Of a stretch of DNA of 64,000 nucleotides, positions 63,709-64,000 are shown piece after piece. Within the stretch, counting starts at the first letter, position 1. The number at the start of each line of letters is the position of its first letter. Under the pieces are notes generated by a model that was not told the origin of the DNA, did not search any database, and saw only the letters and a list, made by a program, of their open reading frames with translations. The stretch is from contig WBMZ01004770.1 of the NCBI GenBank assembly GCA_013400975.1, positions 552,700 to 616,699 of the forward strand. The letters run 5' to 3'. Source of the DNA: Atrichornis clamosus. Lineage: Eukaryota > Chordata > Aves > Passeriformes > Menuridae. Made by a program: the position numbers and the translations under genes.

Positions 63709-63752
63709 CCCGTCCTGTCCCGTCCCGTCCTGTCCCGTCCCGTCCCGTCCCG
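63709..63752. repeat. (CCCGT)n pentamer array
   Basis: About eight and a half tandem pentamers, with CCTGT variants interspersed at regular places. The minus strand reads (GGGAC)n, giving successive G3 runs with 2-base loops, a strong G-quadruplex pattern. It lies inside the CpG island and is likely to vary in length. Confidence 0.85.
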
Positions 63753-63773
63753 CCGCGGCCGCTCGGCACTGAC

Positions 63774-63905
63774 CTGTGGACGAGAGATGGCGCTGTCGAG
63801 GTTCGAACCGAGCCGCTCCGCCGCTCCGCTCCAGCCGCCGCCGCTCCACGGCCCCCGGCCCGGCCCCAGCCCCCTCCCGCAGGGGAAGAGGGGGGTAGAG
63901 GGGAG
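63774..63905 (-). other. Possible 5' noncoding first exon, minus strand
   Basis: Reading leftward, the GC-rich stretch ends at TCCACAG followed by GTCAGTGCC, an acceptable donor (CAG|GTCAGT) with the intron beginning at 63773. The exon's right boundary is not definable and 63905 is nominal. No clear initiation codon with a recognisable protein precedes the donor, so it would be a 5' UTR exon, and the window would be largely its first intron. A competing plus-strand donor, GAG|GTGAAAGT, lies at 63906, so direction is unsettled. Confidence 0.25.
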
Positions 63906-64000
63906 GTGAAAGTAAATACAATTAGTTCTAAATGTATTAAATTAATTAGTCCTGGCCGACACACCGAGTGCGGCGCCGGAGGGGGGAGGGGGGCGGCGCG

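Larger units (their letters stand above)
63590..64000. promoter_or_regulatory. CpG island, probable gene promoter
   Basis: From about 63590 to the window edge the sequence is very GC-rich with dense CpG, in contrast to the AT-leaning DNA before it. It contains CCGCCCCCGC/GGGCGGG SP/KLF-type boxes, the pentamer array and candidate splice donors on both strands. An AT-rich island inside it (about 63910-63950) carries ATTAG and TTAATTAG homeodomain cores. CpG islands of this strength usually overlap the first exon of a gene. The gene itself is not identifiable here, and the island probably continues past the edge. Confidence 0.85.

Noticed and set aside
63800..63809. GGTTCGAACC resembling a tRNA B-box
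   Set aside because: It is a 10-bp palindrome in the CpG island. No A-box, cloverleaf stems or terminator can be placed around it at tRNA spacing.
63472..63964. Two long minus-strand frames (149 and 135 codons) over the CpG island
   Set aside because: They are open in two frames because of extreme GC content, and their Gly/Arg/Asp repeats simply translate the GGGAC array. No domain is recognisable.
1..64000. CRISPR array, operon, prophage or other prokaryotic system
   Set aside because: There are no spaced direct repeats, no tightly packed genes and no ribosome-binding-site/ORF pattern; CR1 remnants and a CpG island show vertebrate DNA.

Overview
The window looks like vertebrate, most probably avian, nuclear DNA. 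It is AT-leaning, has no bacterial-style gene packing, and its clearest mobile-element remnants are two 3' ends of CR1 LINEs (24525-24775 and about 33702-33757, both on the minus strand). One carries the TTTGGGTTGGAAG-type 3' segment common in bird genomes. Recognisable repeats are otherwise sparse, which fits a bird better than a turtle or crocodilian. I cannot name the species or the locus.

I found no protein-coding exon that I can support. The open frames are short, none shows a domain I recognise, and the longest (190 codons, 19773-20345) is about the length expected by chance when six frames of 64 kb are scanned. There is no tRNA, rRNA or known microRNA that I recognise. The window is best read as a gene desert, a long intron or a gene flank.

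The right end is different. From about 63590 to the edge the sequence becomes a strong CpG island, with a (CCCGT)n pentamer array, plausible splice donors on both strands and a homeodomain-type AT motif cluster. A TATA/MEF2-like box lies 250 bp before it. A gene probably starts at or just beyond this edge. If it is transcribed on the minus strand, most of the window would be its first intron. If it is transcribed on the plus strand, the window is its upstream flank. A smaller GC- and CpG-enriched patch lies at 58085-58425.

Left to right: 1-9650 is featureless noncoding DNA with small low-complexity tracts; 9943-9985 is an alternating purine-pyrimidine tract; 10960-12075 holds two enhancer-like segments; 13330-13445 is a possible decayed MIR-like SINE; 19755-20430 is a GC-richer patch with a nested hairpin and the longest ORF; 22600-22870 is an enhancer-like segment ending in microsatellites; 24525-24775 and 33702-33757 are CR1 fragments; 34634-37010 has a long hairpin and two probable ancient palindromic repeats; 42679-42702 is a 24-bp palindrome; 46147-46180 is G-quadruplex-prone; 51340-51660, 56380-56620, 58425-58760, 59085-59240 and 61300-61560 are candidate conserved noncoding segments; 60405-60565 is an ancient amniote palindromic repeat. 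Calls of 'enhancer-like' rest on motif content and sequence texture only, because no alignment was possible.
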